DNA of 11,665 bases. It comes from Candidatus Izemoplasma sp. (lineage in GTDB: Bacteria; Bacillota_I; Bacilli_A; Izemoplasmatales; Izemoplasmataceae). This document shows, one piece after another, positions 1 through 5,830 of this stretch. Made by a program: the position numbers and the translations under genes. The DNA is taken from assembly GCA_021736285.1 (NCBI GenBank), contig JAIPGE010000026.1, forward strand, positions 1-11,665. The letters are read 5' to 3'. How positions within the stretch are numbered: the first letter of the stretch is position 1; each line of letters opens with the position of its first letter. Below the pieces are notes generated by a model. That model was not told where the DNA came from, searched no databases, and saw only the letters and a list, made by a program, of their open reading frames with translations.

Positions 1-1
1 G

Positions 2-838
2 GGCATGGTCGCAAGTCATCAAGCGATGAACATGGCCATAAAAAAAGCGAAAAAACTAGGTATGGGAATGGTCGTTGTAAGAAACTCAACCCATTATGGC
101 ATCGCTGGTTATTACGCAACGTTAGCGACTGAATCAGGATTAATTGGATTCACAGGAACCAACGCAAGACCAAGTATTGCCCCAACATTTGGTGTTGAAA
201 ATATGCTGGGTACGAATCCATTTACGGTTGGCCTTCCAACCGATGAAGCATTTCCATTTGTACTAGATTGTGCAACAAGTATCACCCAACGTGGCAAAAT
301 CGAATACTTTGATAAAATTAATAAAGACACACCAAAAGGAATGGTCATTGGCAAAGATGGTAATCCTTTAACAAACTCTCATCAAATTTTAAAAGACTTA
401 CTTAGTGGCAATGCAGCATTGGCACCGCTTGGGGGTATTGGTGAAGAACTCGCTGGGTATAAAGGTTATGGCTTTGCGACCATTGTTGAAGTGTTAAGTG
501 CTGCGCTAAGTGCAGGTAACTTTTTAAAAGCCTTATCCGGATATAATGAACAAGGTGAGAAAGTACCGTATCATTTAGGGCACTATTTCATCGCAATTGA
601 TCCTGAAGCGTTTGTCGGATTAGACAGCTTCAAAAAAACAACGGGTGATATTTTAAGAACCCTAAGAAACAGTGAACGGGCACCTGGTGCAGATCGCATT
701 TATACTGCTGGTGAAAAAGAATATTTGGCATATCTTGAGCGTAAAGATAAAGGAATCCCATTTACCGAAGGTGTCAAACAAGATTTTAGAGCAGTGAAAG
801 AATTATTAGATATGGATATTGAATTACCGTTTGATTAA
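2..838 (+). CDS. Ldh2-family malate/L-lactate dehydrogenase, 5' partial
   Basis: NAD(P)-dependent 2-hydroxyacid oxidoreductase of the Ldh2/MDH2 family (malate, L-lactate, ureidoglycolate and sulfolactate dehydrogenases), unrelated to Rossmann-type LDH. Family landmarks seen in order: a helix SHQAMNMAIKKAKK, then VVVRNSTHYGIAGYYA, whose His-Tyr-Gly is the family's conserved active-site region, then MLGTNPFTVGLP, VLDCATSITQRGKIE, and a glycine-rich GYKGYGFATIVEVLSAALSAG near the C-terminus. The frame is open to the window edge. The family is usually about 330-360 residues, so roughly 60-85 N-terminal residues lie outside, and the first visible ATG (position 5) is probably internal. The stop is TAA, followed by a hairpin at 875-912. 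The exact substrate cannot be told from the visible part. Pyruvate or oxaloacetate as the keto product would fit the pyruvate-centred genes further along, but this is inference. Confidence 0.9.
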   Translation, partial: GMVASHQAMNMAIKKAKKLGMGMVVVRNSTHYGIAGYYATLATESGLIGFTGTNARPSIAPTFGVENMLGTNPFTVGLPTDEAFPFVLDCATSITQRGKIEYFDKINKDTPKGMVIGKDGNPLTNSHQILKDLLSGNAALAPLGGIGEELAGYKGYGFATIVEVLSAALSAGNFLKALSGYNEQGEKVPYHLGHYFIAIDPEAFVGLDSFKKTTGDILRTLRNSERAPGADRIYTAGEKEYLAYLERKDKGIPFTEGVKQDFRAVKELLDMDIELPFD

Positions 839-874
839 ATCAAAATACGTATTATTCAACGATAATAAGGCATT

Positions 875-912
875 CTAAAGCAAGAAAACATTATATTGTT
901 TTCTTGCTTTAG
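875..912 (+). terminator. 15-bp hairpin terminator after the Ldh2 gene
   Basis: A perfect inverted repeat pairs CTAAAGCAAGAAAAC (875-889) with GTTTTCTTGCTTTAG (898-912) around an 8-nt loop. The end of the right arm is T-rich (CTTTAGTAATTT), but there is no long uninterrupted U run. It sits 36 nt after the dehydrogenase stop codon and separates that gene from the ATPase unit. Confidence 0.75.
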
Positions 913-934
913 TAATTTAAGGAGATGGTTATTG

Positions 935-958
935 ATGAAATGCAAATTCGTGGCGTAA
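935..958 (+). other. Possible 7-codon leader peptide (MKCKFVA)
   Basis: ATG AAA TGC AAA TTC GTG GCG TAA follows a good ribosome site, AAGGAG at 919-924, with a 10-nt spacer. No other coding frame of normal length is present between 838 and 1021, so this strong site is otherwise unexplained. The alternative ATG at 925 opens a 17-codon frame but lies only one base after the SD. The candidate lies upstream of the predicted promoter at 975-1003, so it would not be on the transcript starting there. It may be a relic of an interrupted gene or chance. Confidence 0.2.
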
Positions 959-972
959 AAAAATTACGTCAC
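950..972. repeat. 9-bp inverted repeat abutting the -35 box
   Basis: GTGGCGTAA (950-958) and TTACGTCAC (964-972) are complementary apart from one G:T wobble, with an AAAAA centre. The repeat ends two bases before the TTGACA at 975. This position suits a protein-binding site for a regulator of the ATPase/TOPRIM-like unit, or the end of an inserted segment. It lacks a T run, so it is a poor terminator. Confidence 0.45.
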
Positions 973-974
973 TG

Positions 975-1003
975 TTGACAAAATATTTCATTTCATATAT
1001 AAT
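975..1003 (+). promoter_or_regulatory. Consensus sigma-A promoter of the ATPase/TOPRIM-like unit
   Basis: TTGACA (975-980) and TATAAT (998-1003) are both perfect matches to consensus and lie exactly 17 bp apart. The predicted start of transcription is near 1010, which leaves a 5' leader of only about 11 nt before the ATG at 1021. The ribosome site GGTGAT (1011-1016) would then be at the very 5' end of the mRNA. Confidence 0.85.
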
Positions 1004-1020
1004 TTAAATGGGTGATAAAA

Positions 1021-2133
1021 ATGTTAATGCAATTTTCTGTAAAAAACTATAAAGGATTCAAAGATGAAATACTGTTAGATTTTACCAAAACAAAAGAGTA
1101 TCAATTTAATAAGCATGCAATTAAGGATGGTATGATCAATACGGCAGTAATTTATGGTAAGAATGCAACTGGAAAAACCAATCTAGGATTGGCAATTTTT
1201 GATTTGACTTTGTATCTGACGGACAAAGAAAGAATCCCTCATCAAAAAACACTTTTGCATAATGCACTCAGTGTAGAAAAATATACAACGTTTAAATACA
1301 TTTTTCAGCTTAAAGATAATATTGTTAAATATACGTACTTAAAAGATAATAAAAGCAATCTATATAAAGAAGAATTTTTTGTTAATGATGAAAAAATATT
1401 TACCTATAATTTTCAAAGCAGAAAAATTGATAAAGGAAATTTAGGCCTTATTAAAGCAAACAAACTTGATTTTGATTTACGTGATTCCAATATTTCTATA
1501 GTCCGCTATATAGCAAGTAATTCTGGAGCACCAAAAGATAATGTTATTATGCAATTCATGCAATATGTTGATAACATGCTATGGTTTCGATCAGTTGAAA
1601 ATAACTCATATATTGGGTTTTCAAAAGGTGGCGAATCAATCGTTCAAAAAATTGTCGATAATGGATTGACAACTAAGTTTGAAAAATTTCTAAAAAATGC
1701 TGACATTGATTTTAATTTAGTCATAAAAAAAGATCTTACAGGTCACAATATCCTAATGGTAGATTTTGGCAATAATCAATTTTTACCATTTTGGAATATT
1801 GCTTCAAGTGGAACGCGAGCATTGAGTTTATATTTTTATTGGAGTATTAATTTTGATAAAATATCTTTCTTATTTGTCGATGAATTTGATGCTTTTTATC
1901 ATTATGAACTTGCGCAAATGATTATTAAACAAGTTGCGAAAAAAGTTAACGTTCAAGCTATCTTTACAACCCATAATACAACTTTATTATCTAACAATAT
2001 TTTGAGACCAGATTGCTTTTTTGTTATTAGTAATAATAAAATTGATAGTCTTCCTTATTTAACAGAGAGAGAAATAAGAGAAGGACATAATATCGAAAAA
2101 CTCTATCGACAAAGAGAGTTTTATGAAGAATAA
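1021..2133 (+). CDS. OLD/AAA_15-like P-loop ATPase, candidate defence protein
   Basis: A 370-residue cytoplasmic ATPase of the ABC/SMC-related OLD type (AAA_15/AAA_21 group). It opens with the typical N-terminal strand MQFSVKNYKGFKDEILLDF, followed by Walker A GKNATGKT (residues 46-53), a middle insertion (about 60-250), an ABC-like signature ASSGTRAL (261-268), Walker B FLFVDEFD (283-290) and a switch histidine in FTTHNTTLLS (H318). No TOPRIM domain follows. Instead the protein ends soon after a charged tail (REIREGHNIEKLYRQREFYEE), and a TOPRIM-like protein is encoded by the next gene. ATG 1021 is chosen because GGTGAT at 1011-1016 is well placed for it; a GTG at 1012 lies inside that SD. 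The 3' end overlaps the next gene by 11 nt. GC is low: 30 of 120 bases in two hand-counted lines (1321-1380, 1621-1680). Ties to AbiL, PARIS AriA or RloA-like families are possible but not established here. Confidence 0.85.
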   Translation: MLMQFSVKNYKGFKDEILLDFTKTKEYQFNKHAIKDGMINTAVIYGKNATGKTNLGLAIFDLTLYLTDKERIPHQKTLLHNALSVEKYTTFKYIFQLKDNIVKYTYLKDNKSNLYKEEFFVNDEKIFTYNFQSRKIDKGNLGLIKANKLDFDLRDSNISIVRYIASNSGAPKDNVIMQFMQYVDNMLWFRSVENNSYIGFSKGGESIVQKIVDNGLTTKFEKFLKNADIDFNLVIKKDLTGHNILMVDFGNNQFLPFWNIASSGTRALSLYFYWSINFDKISFLFVDEFDAFYHYELAQMIIKQVAKKVNVQAIFTTHNTTLLSNNILRPDCFFVISNNKIDSLPYLTEREIREGHNIEKLYRQREFYEE

Positions 2134-2893
2134 ACGGAAAAATAAAAAGATATTATTAATTGTTGAGGGAGAAAAAGATGAAGATCGTTTGTTAAGAAAA
2201 TTCAGTAATATATTTGATAATTCCAGTTCATATACCATATATGCCTATAAAACATCAATCTACGAGATGTATGACACGGTTCAAGAGTTGAAACAAGATT
2301 CAAATCTAGATTTGTTACTTTTATTAAGAGAAAAAACAAATAGTAAAAAAGAACGCCAAAACTTGAGTTTGACCTATCACTCAATTTATCTATTTTTTGA
2401 TTTTGAACCACAACATCATAAGCATAATGATAAAAATATCAAAGAATTAAATGACTTTTTTTCCGACAGTAGAGAATCTGGGAAATTATATATCAGTTAC
2501 CCAATGATAGAGGCAACAAGACATCTAAAAGTTTTACCAGATGAAGCATTTATAGATCGAACAATCCATATCGGTGAAATTCACAAATATAAGCAAATAG
2601 TTGGAGGTGAATCAGATTATACAGATTTAAAGCAGTATAATTACCTGCTTATAATGAACTTAATAGATTCGCATATGTTAAAGATGTTGTACATTATAAA
2701 AAAAACTACTACAAAGCTGGATTATGAAACTTATTCAGAAAAGTTCAACAATTTTTTAAAACATTTTTTAAATATTCAAATTGATCAAAAAAATCATAAT
2801 CAAACACTTCATGTTTTATCAACGGCATTGTTTTATTTGGTTGACTTGAAGCCGAAAACGTATTTTAGAAAAATCAAACAATTGAGGTTTTAA
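2123..2893 (+). CDS. TOPRIM-like partner of the ATPase, putative nuclease effector
   Basis: A 256-residue protein not assignable to a named family by eye. After a basic start (MKNKRKNKK) it has KILLIVEGEKDEDRLLRKF, which resembles the first strand and catalytic glutamate of a TOPRIM fold (E15). A second strand, SIYLFFDFEPQ (87-97), supplies an acidic pair D93/E95 where TOPRIM has DxD, with E in place of the second D. Next come a His-rich patch (HHKH) and KLYISYPMIEATRH (121-134). The C-terminal half is helical and hydrophobic without clear motifs. It overlaps the ATPase by 11 nt, which suggests coupled translation; the weak SD AAAGAGAG is at 2111-2118. By analogy with split OLD-type systems (PARIS AriA/AriB, AbiLi/AbiLii) it may be a nuclease controlled by the ATPase. 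That role is inferred from layout and motifs. GC is low: 30 of 120 bases in 2161-2220 and 2701-2760. Confidence 0.65.
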   Translation: MKNKRKNKKILLIVEGEKDEDRLLRKFSNIFDNSSSYTIYAYKTSIYEMYDTVQELKQDSNLDLLLLLREKTNSKKERQNLSLTYHSIYLFFDFEPQHHKHNDKNIKELNDFFSDSRESGKLYISYPMIEATRHLKVLPDEAFIDRTIHIGEIHKYKQIVGGESDYTDLKQYNYLLIMNLIDSHMLKMLYIIKKTTTKLDYETYSEKFNNFLKHFLNIQIDQKNHNQTLHVLSTALFYLVDLKPKTYFRKIKQLRF

Positions 2894-2921
2894 AAAGAGA
2901 AAAGCAATCGCTTTTCTCTTT
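2894..2921. terminator. Bidirectional terminator between the TOPRIM-like and rhomboid genes
   Basis: A perfect 12-bp stem joins AAAGAGAAAAGC (2894-2905) and GCTTTTCTCTTT (2910-2921) with an AATC loop. It begins right after the TAA of the plus-strand gene (2891-2893). The minus-strand rhomboid stop codon (2920-2922) lies in the right arm. T-rich exits exist on both strands: CTCTTTAATTT on plus and CTCTTTTTAAAA on minus. Confidence 0.85.
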
Positions 2922-3540
2922 AATTTATAATTTCAACTACGTTTCTTTTAATTAATAGATAAGACAGTAAAAAGCCACCAATCATTCCTCCAATATGGCC
3001 AGCAATACTGACGTTTGGATAGAGGAATGTAAAAATTATGTTGATCACAATTAAGCCACGAATGGAAGATATATCACTGATATTAACTTTATCTTTTCGG
3101 TAAATAGTAACATATAATAACGCCCCTAAGACACCGTATATTGCGCCACTAGCGCCGATTGATAGGGCAGTTGGATTCGCGTAAAGAATCACCAAACTTG
3201 CGATTAAGCCACTACCAAAATAAATCGTTGCGAATTTTAAACTGCCTATTAAACGTTCTAAGGCGGTTGATAAGACAAAAATACCAATTAACAGGTTACC
3301 GATTAAATGAAATGTTGAACCATGTAAAAACATTGTGGTAAGTAATCTATAGTATTCCCCATTCTCAGTAACTAGTGGGGGAAATAATCCACCAAGTTGA
3401 ATTAAATTTAATGATGAAAAGCCCCCCGTAATTAAAGTAACTAAAAACATCAGTAAATTCAAAATAATAATTAAAGTTGATACCGGTGAATCAGTCCATA
3501 AATACTGAAACCCTTCACGTCTTCTGAATACACTCATCAT
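2920..3540 (-). CDS. Rhomboid family intramembrane serine protease
   Basis: A 206-residue polytopic membrane protein that cleaves membrane-spanning substrates within the bilayer. Rhomboid landmarks are clear: a conserved loop YYRLLTTMFLHGSTFHLIGNLL (residues 63-84) with H73, H78 and N82 at the oxyanion/active-site helix; the catalytic serine in GASGAIYG (S131); and the catalytic histidine in SIAGHIGGMIGGFLLSYLL (H182). About six membrane segments are visible, the first at roughly 22-40. The size matches a minimal six-helix bacterial core with no extra domain. The start ATG (3540) is followed at once by a second ATG; the SD AAAGGAGG (3553-3546) sits 5 nt upstream of the first. The gene runs opposite to its neighbours, is driven by the promoter at 3567-3575, and ends inside the hairpin at 2894-2921. 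Its substrate is unknown. Confidence 0.95.
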   Translation of the reverse strand: MMSVFRRREGFQYLWTDSPVSTLIIILNLLMFLVTLITGGFSSLNLIQLGGLFPPLVTENGEYYRLLTTMFLHGSTFHLIGNLLIGIFVLSTALERLIGSLKFATIYFGSGLIASLVILYANPTALSIGASGAIYGVLGALLYVTIYRKDKVNISDISSIRGLIVINIIFTFLYPNVSIAGHIGGMIGGFLLSYLLIKRNVVEIIN

Positions 3541-3566
3541 GTATCCCTCCTTTATCGTCTAAAACT

Positions 3567-3575
3567 ATTATAACA
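3567..3575 (-). promoter_or_regulatory. Extended -10 promoter of the rhomboid gene
   Basis: On the minus strand the bases read TGTTATAAT, a perfect extended -10 element about 27 bp before the ATG at 3540. No good -35 box is found at 17 bp. This is normal for TGn-type promoters. Confidence 0.65.
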
Positions 3576-3637
3576 TAAATTTTATTTTTAGATATGACAA
3601 AACTGTGATAAACTAAGATTAAGAAAGAAGGTGCATC

Positions 3638-4069
3638 ATGAAATTCTTTGAGCTTATCGATCGCAATATCTATCGCCGGGTAATTAACATCGAATATCAT
3701 AATGATCAAGATGTATTATTAACCGGTATGAAAGAAAAAAAGAAAATGAAAATTAACAATGCTGATTCTTATATGATTGATGACATTGATGATCATATCT
3801 TTTCCTTGTTATTTAAAAAGCATGTTTACTCTGAAGGTATTGACTCATTAGATGTTGAAATTACGATTCGGATTAAATGTGGTATGCGCGCAGACAAACG
3901 TACTGGGCATTCGTTTTTAAAGATGGATATCAATGATCTTATTCAAAACAACACCAATGTTATTTTTGCTGGCGTTCCTCACATTTGTAGTGCATTACTT
4001 AGCAACATTATGATGAGTTTTGGTGAAAGTCCATTAATTTTACCGCCAAAACTTAACTTACAAGACTAA
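3638..4069 (+). CDS. Hypothetical protein, possible SecB-like fold
   Basis: A 143-residue soluble, charged protein with no signal peptide or membrane segment. The C-terminal part, VIFAGVPHICSALLSNIMMSF then GESPLILPPKLNLQ (residues about 107-142), resembles the end of the SecB export chaperone, where a long helix (LFPYARECI...) is followed by a short FPQLNLAPVNFD segment. Upstream, LDVEITIRIKC (about 70-80) could be the beta strand before it, and the length suits SecB (about 150). This is pattern recognition at low identity. Gram-positive bacteria mostly lack classical SecB but carry SecB-like proteins, for example of DUF1149 type or tied to toxin-antitoxin modules. The start is supported by SD AGAAGGTG (3626-3633). 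The gene is divergent from the rhomboid gene; a weak candidate extended -10 TGTGATAAA lies at 3604-3612. Otherwise the function is unknown. Confidence 0.8.
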   Translation: MKFFELIDRNIYRRVINIEYHNDQDVLLTGMKEKKKMKINNADSYMIDDIDDHIFSLLFKKHVYSEGIDSLDVEITIRIKCGMRADKRTGHSFLKMDINDLIQNNTNVIFAGVPHICSALLSNIMMSFGESPLILPPKLNLQD

Positions 4070-4094
4070 AAAAAGACCTTTTGAAGGTCTTTTT
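4070..4094. terminator. Bidirectional terminator between convergent genes
   Basis: AAAAAGACCTT (4070-4080) and AAGGTCTTTTT (4084-4094) form an 11-bp stem with a TTG loop, directly after the TAA at 4067-4069. Both strands leave the stem in a T run. The minus-strand stop codon (4093-4095) overlaps the right arm, so the two genes share this site. Confidence 0.9.
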
Positions 4095-4428
4095 AAAGCA
4101 ATCCGTTACATTTGACACAAAACGTTAATTCCGCATCGTTCATATGTGAACAATAAGGACATTCCACTTTTTCTTTACTGGGGATTTCATCTGTGTCTTC
4201 AAATGGATTATACTGATTGTGATTGCTAGTTACTGTATGTTGATTGACATCATCTTTTTTAAAATAGTTGATGATTTGTTCTAAATTACCAATCACAACT
4301 GGTATTAAAATTAATAGCCAAAACCAATCAAAACGAAACTCCCCGTCACCCAACACATTATCAATAGTACCGCTTAAAAAGATAAGGAGAAAAATAATAC
4401 CAAAATTAAATCGCTTACGTTTTTTCAT
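4093..4428 (-). CDS. Small membrane protein with C-terminal zinc ribbon
   Basis: A 111-residue protein of unknown role. The basic start MKKRKRFNFG leads into a hydrophobic segment (about 9-20), then a second one, WFWLLILIPVVIGNL (35-49). A polar, Asn/Gln-rich linker follows. The protein ends in a zinc-ribbon motif CPYC-x10-CVKC (C90, C93, C104, C107), which should bind one Zn2+ in the cytoplasm. This zinc-ribbon-plus-membrane plan is common in Gram-positive proteins, where the ribbon often mediates protein contacts, but no family can be named. SD GAGGCGAT lies just upstream of the ATG. A good promoter is at 4453-4481 on the same strand. It is convergent with the SecB-like gene and ends in the shared terminator. 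Confidence 0.8.
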   Translation of the reverse strand: MKKRKRFNFGIIFLLIFLSGTIDNVLGDGEFRFDWFWLLILIPVVIGNLEQIINYFKKDDVNQHTVTSNHNQYNPFEDTDEIPSKEKVECPYCSHMNDAELTFCVKCNGLL

Positions 4429-4452
4429 CTAATCGCCTCAATTTCTACACGC

Positions 4453-4481
4453 ATTATATCACATTACAAAACCGATGTGAA
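4453..4481 (-). promoter_or_regulatory. Promoter of the zinc-ribbon protein gene
   Basis: On the minus strand: TTCACA (4481-4476), a 17-bp spacer, then TATAAT (4458-4453) preceded by TGA, which gives an extended -10. It is 25 bp upstream of the ATG at 4428. The region also holds the leader of the divergent PTS gene. Confidence 0.7.
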
Positions 4482-4499
4482 TAAAAAGGTGGTGTTCTT

Positions 4500-5459
4500 A
4501 TGCAAAAACCAAAAATGTCAACCGCATTGAGTCGTGCCTTTGGTTATTTTGTACCAATCGTTATCCTCTATTCTGTACTGTTACTTTTGAGTGAACTTGA
4601 TACCAACTTAAAAGTCTTTCTAACACAGCTAGCCAACATTGTTGAAATTGCGCTTGCACCGCTTTTAGCAATGCTTATTGGGTATTTTTTGGATGGAAAA
4701 AAAAGTCTTATTATAAATCTTTTGATTGGGTCACTTGCAGGTTTTTTTCAGACAACCTTTTTAGGTGGACTCTTAGTTGGATTAGCAACACATCTCGTCT
4801 TTCACTATTGTTTACATAAACAAACTCCATATCGTTACCTCTTATTTATCGGGATGATTGTTCTTGAAGGGATACTGTTTTATTTTTTAATTATTCCTGG
4901 GATAACGTTACTTCTAGAAGCACTATCTATATTTTTAAGTAATATCGCACAAACTGGTATCATTTTGCTTGTTATGACACTGGGTGGATTGACCGCTGTC
5001 GATTTGGGTGGACCGTTTAACAAAGCAGCGTTCACCTTTACAGTTACTGCTTTCTTAGAAGGCAATTACCACATTACAGGTCCTGTCTTGTTAACAACTG
5101 GAATACCACCACTTACGATGGGAATTGTTCATTTATATTATAGGTCCTTTAAACACATAGATACATTTGTTTCGCCAATAAGAAGTATTCTACTAGGTAT
5201 CATAGGTATTACAGAAGGGGCATTACCATACGCCGCACAAAAGCCATTTCCAGTTATCATATCTGGCGTTGTTGGTAGCGCAAGCGCAGCGATGATTGGT
5301 GGCTTGTTACATATTGAAAACAAACTACTTATTAGTTCATTCTTAGGAATAATTGGTGTAAACAATGTGGTGTATTTAATCGTGAGTATTGCCTGCGGGG
5401 TTTTGATTGCAGTTTTGGTGTTTCATCTGGTTGATAAACTCATCACAAAAGAATCTTAG
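4500..5459 (+). CDS. PTS fructose-family EIIC-like permease, stand-alone
   Basis: A 319-residue membrane protein with about eight to ten hydrophobic segments. Two signatures of the fructose/mannitol-type PTS EIIC domain are visible: AVDLGGPFNKAAFTF (166-180; compare the family's DMGGPxNKAA) and GIIGITEGALPYAA (233-246; the ITEGAIPFA substrate-binding motif). The EIIC of this family forms the sugar channel and works with EIIA and EIIB, which pass phosphate from HPr. Here neither EIIA nor EIIB is fused or adjacent, so phosphotransfer would need partners encoded elsewhere, or the protein may act as a non-phosphorylating transporter or sensor. The sugar cannot be predicted. Start: SD AAGGTGGTG (4486-4494) with a 5-nt spacer. 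The stop is TAG, followed by a hairpin terminator. No clear promoter was found in the 71-bp gap. Confidence 0.85.
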   Translation: MQKPKMSTALSRAFGYFVPIVILYSVLLLLSELDTNLKVFLTQLANIVEIALAPLLAMLIGYFLDGKKSLIINLLIGSLAGFFQTTFLGGLLVGLATHLVFHYCLHKQTPYRYLLFIGMIVLEGILFYFLIIPGITLLLEALSIFLSNIAQTGIILLVMTLGGLTAVDLGGPFNKAAFTFTVTAFLEGNYHITGPVLLTTGIPPLTMGIVHLYYRSFKHIDTFVSPIRSILLGIIGITEGALPYAAQKPFPVIISGVVGSASAAMIGGLLHIENKLLISSFLGIIGVNNVVYLIVSIACGVLIAVLVFHLVDKLITKES

Positions 5460-5465
5460 CATAAC

Positions 5466-5517
5466 AGCACTTTAGACTTTGACATAGAAAACTATGAAAA
5501 AGAAAGTGCTTTTTTTT
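5466..5517 (+). terminator. Terminator after the PTS EIIC-like gene
   Basis: AGCACTTT (5466-5473) pairs with AAAGTGCT (5503-5510) and is followed at once by seven T. The enclosed bases fold further (CTTT..CATAG-AAAA-CTATG..AAAG), which makes a long interrupted hairpin typical of a rho-independent terminator. Confidence 0.85.
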
Positions 5518-5734
5518 ATGCGAACAAACACAGTTAGACCGCATACCAATAAGAAATATATTATCGAATACATACAAAAATGATACAATTTATGTTTATA
5601 ATATATATAGAAGAAGTATGTAACAAGATGTATTATAATGCAAATTATGTTAGTTAAAGCATGTCAATATATCTAATGTCTATTTGAAATGACAGCACAC
5701 TATTTGCGAGTAGAATAGTTATGTAGAAAAAAAC
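5518..5734. other. AT-rich spacer without recognisable genes
   Basis: With the flanking terminators, this is part of a 371-bp gene-free stretch between the PTS gene and the Cys-rich membrane protein gene. The longest frames are short and lack ribosome sites. Two TATAAT strings (5597-5602 and 5634-5639) have no matching -35 at 17 bp and may be chance in such AT-rich DNA. No RNA gene was recognised. Confidence 0.5.
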
Positions 5735-5790
5735 ATGAAAAATAAAAAGAATGACTCCTAAAAGTTAGAAATCATTCTTTATGTTTTCAT
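5735..5790 (-). terminator. Terminator of the minus-strand Cys-rich gene
   Basis: Outer arms ATGAAAA/TTTTCAT (5735-5741 and 5784-5790) and inner arms AAAGAATGA/TCATTCTTT (5746-5754 and 5772-5780) form one long, bulged hairpin with CTAA/TTAG at the top. Read on the minus strand it ends in a T-rich tract (CTTTTTATTTTTC). It lies 41 bp after the stop codon at 5831-5833. Confidence 0.65.
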
Positions 5791-5830
5791 CAATTGTACC
5801 ATATAAATCAGGGGTCTGAGTTTTGTCTAA

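Noticed and set aside
1012..1020. GTG at 1012 as the start of the ATPase
   Set aside because: The GTG is part of the GGTGAT ribosome site. The ATG at 1021 has the right spacing, and the family's N-terminal strand begins there.
1021..2893. Gabija system (GajA/GajB)
   Set aside because: GajA fuses the ATPase and TOPRIM domains, and GajB is a UvrD-like helicase. Here the domains are separate and no helicase is present.
3515..3709. Minus-strand frame of 64 codons across the rhomboid/SecB-like divergent region
   Set aside because: It covers both promoters and both ribosome sites of better supported genes.
5581..5640. Two TATAAT strings in the spacer as promoters of a small RNA
   Set aside because: Neither has a -35 box or TGn extension in place, and no terminator on the plus strand or defined RNA structure follows close by.
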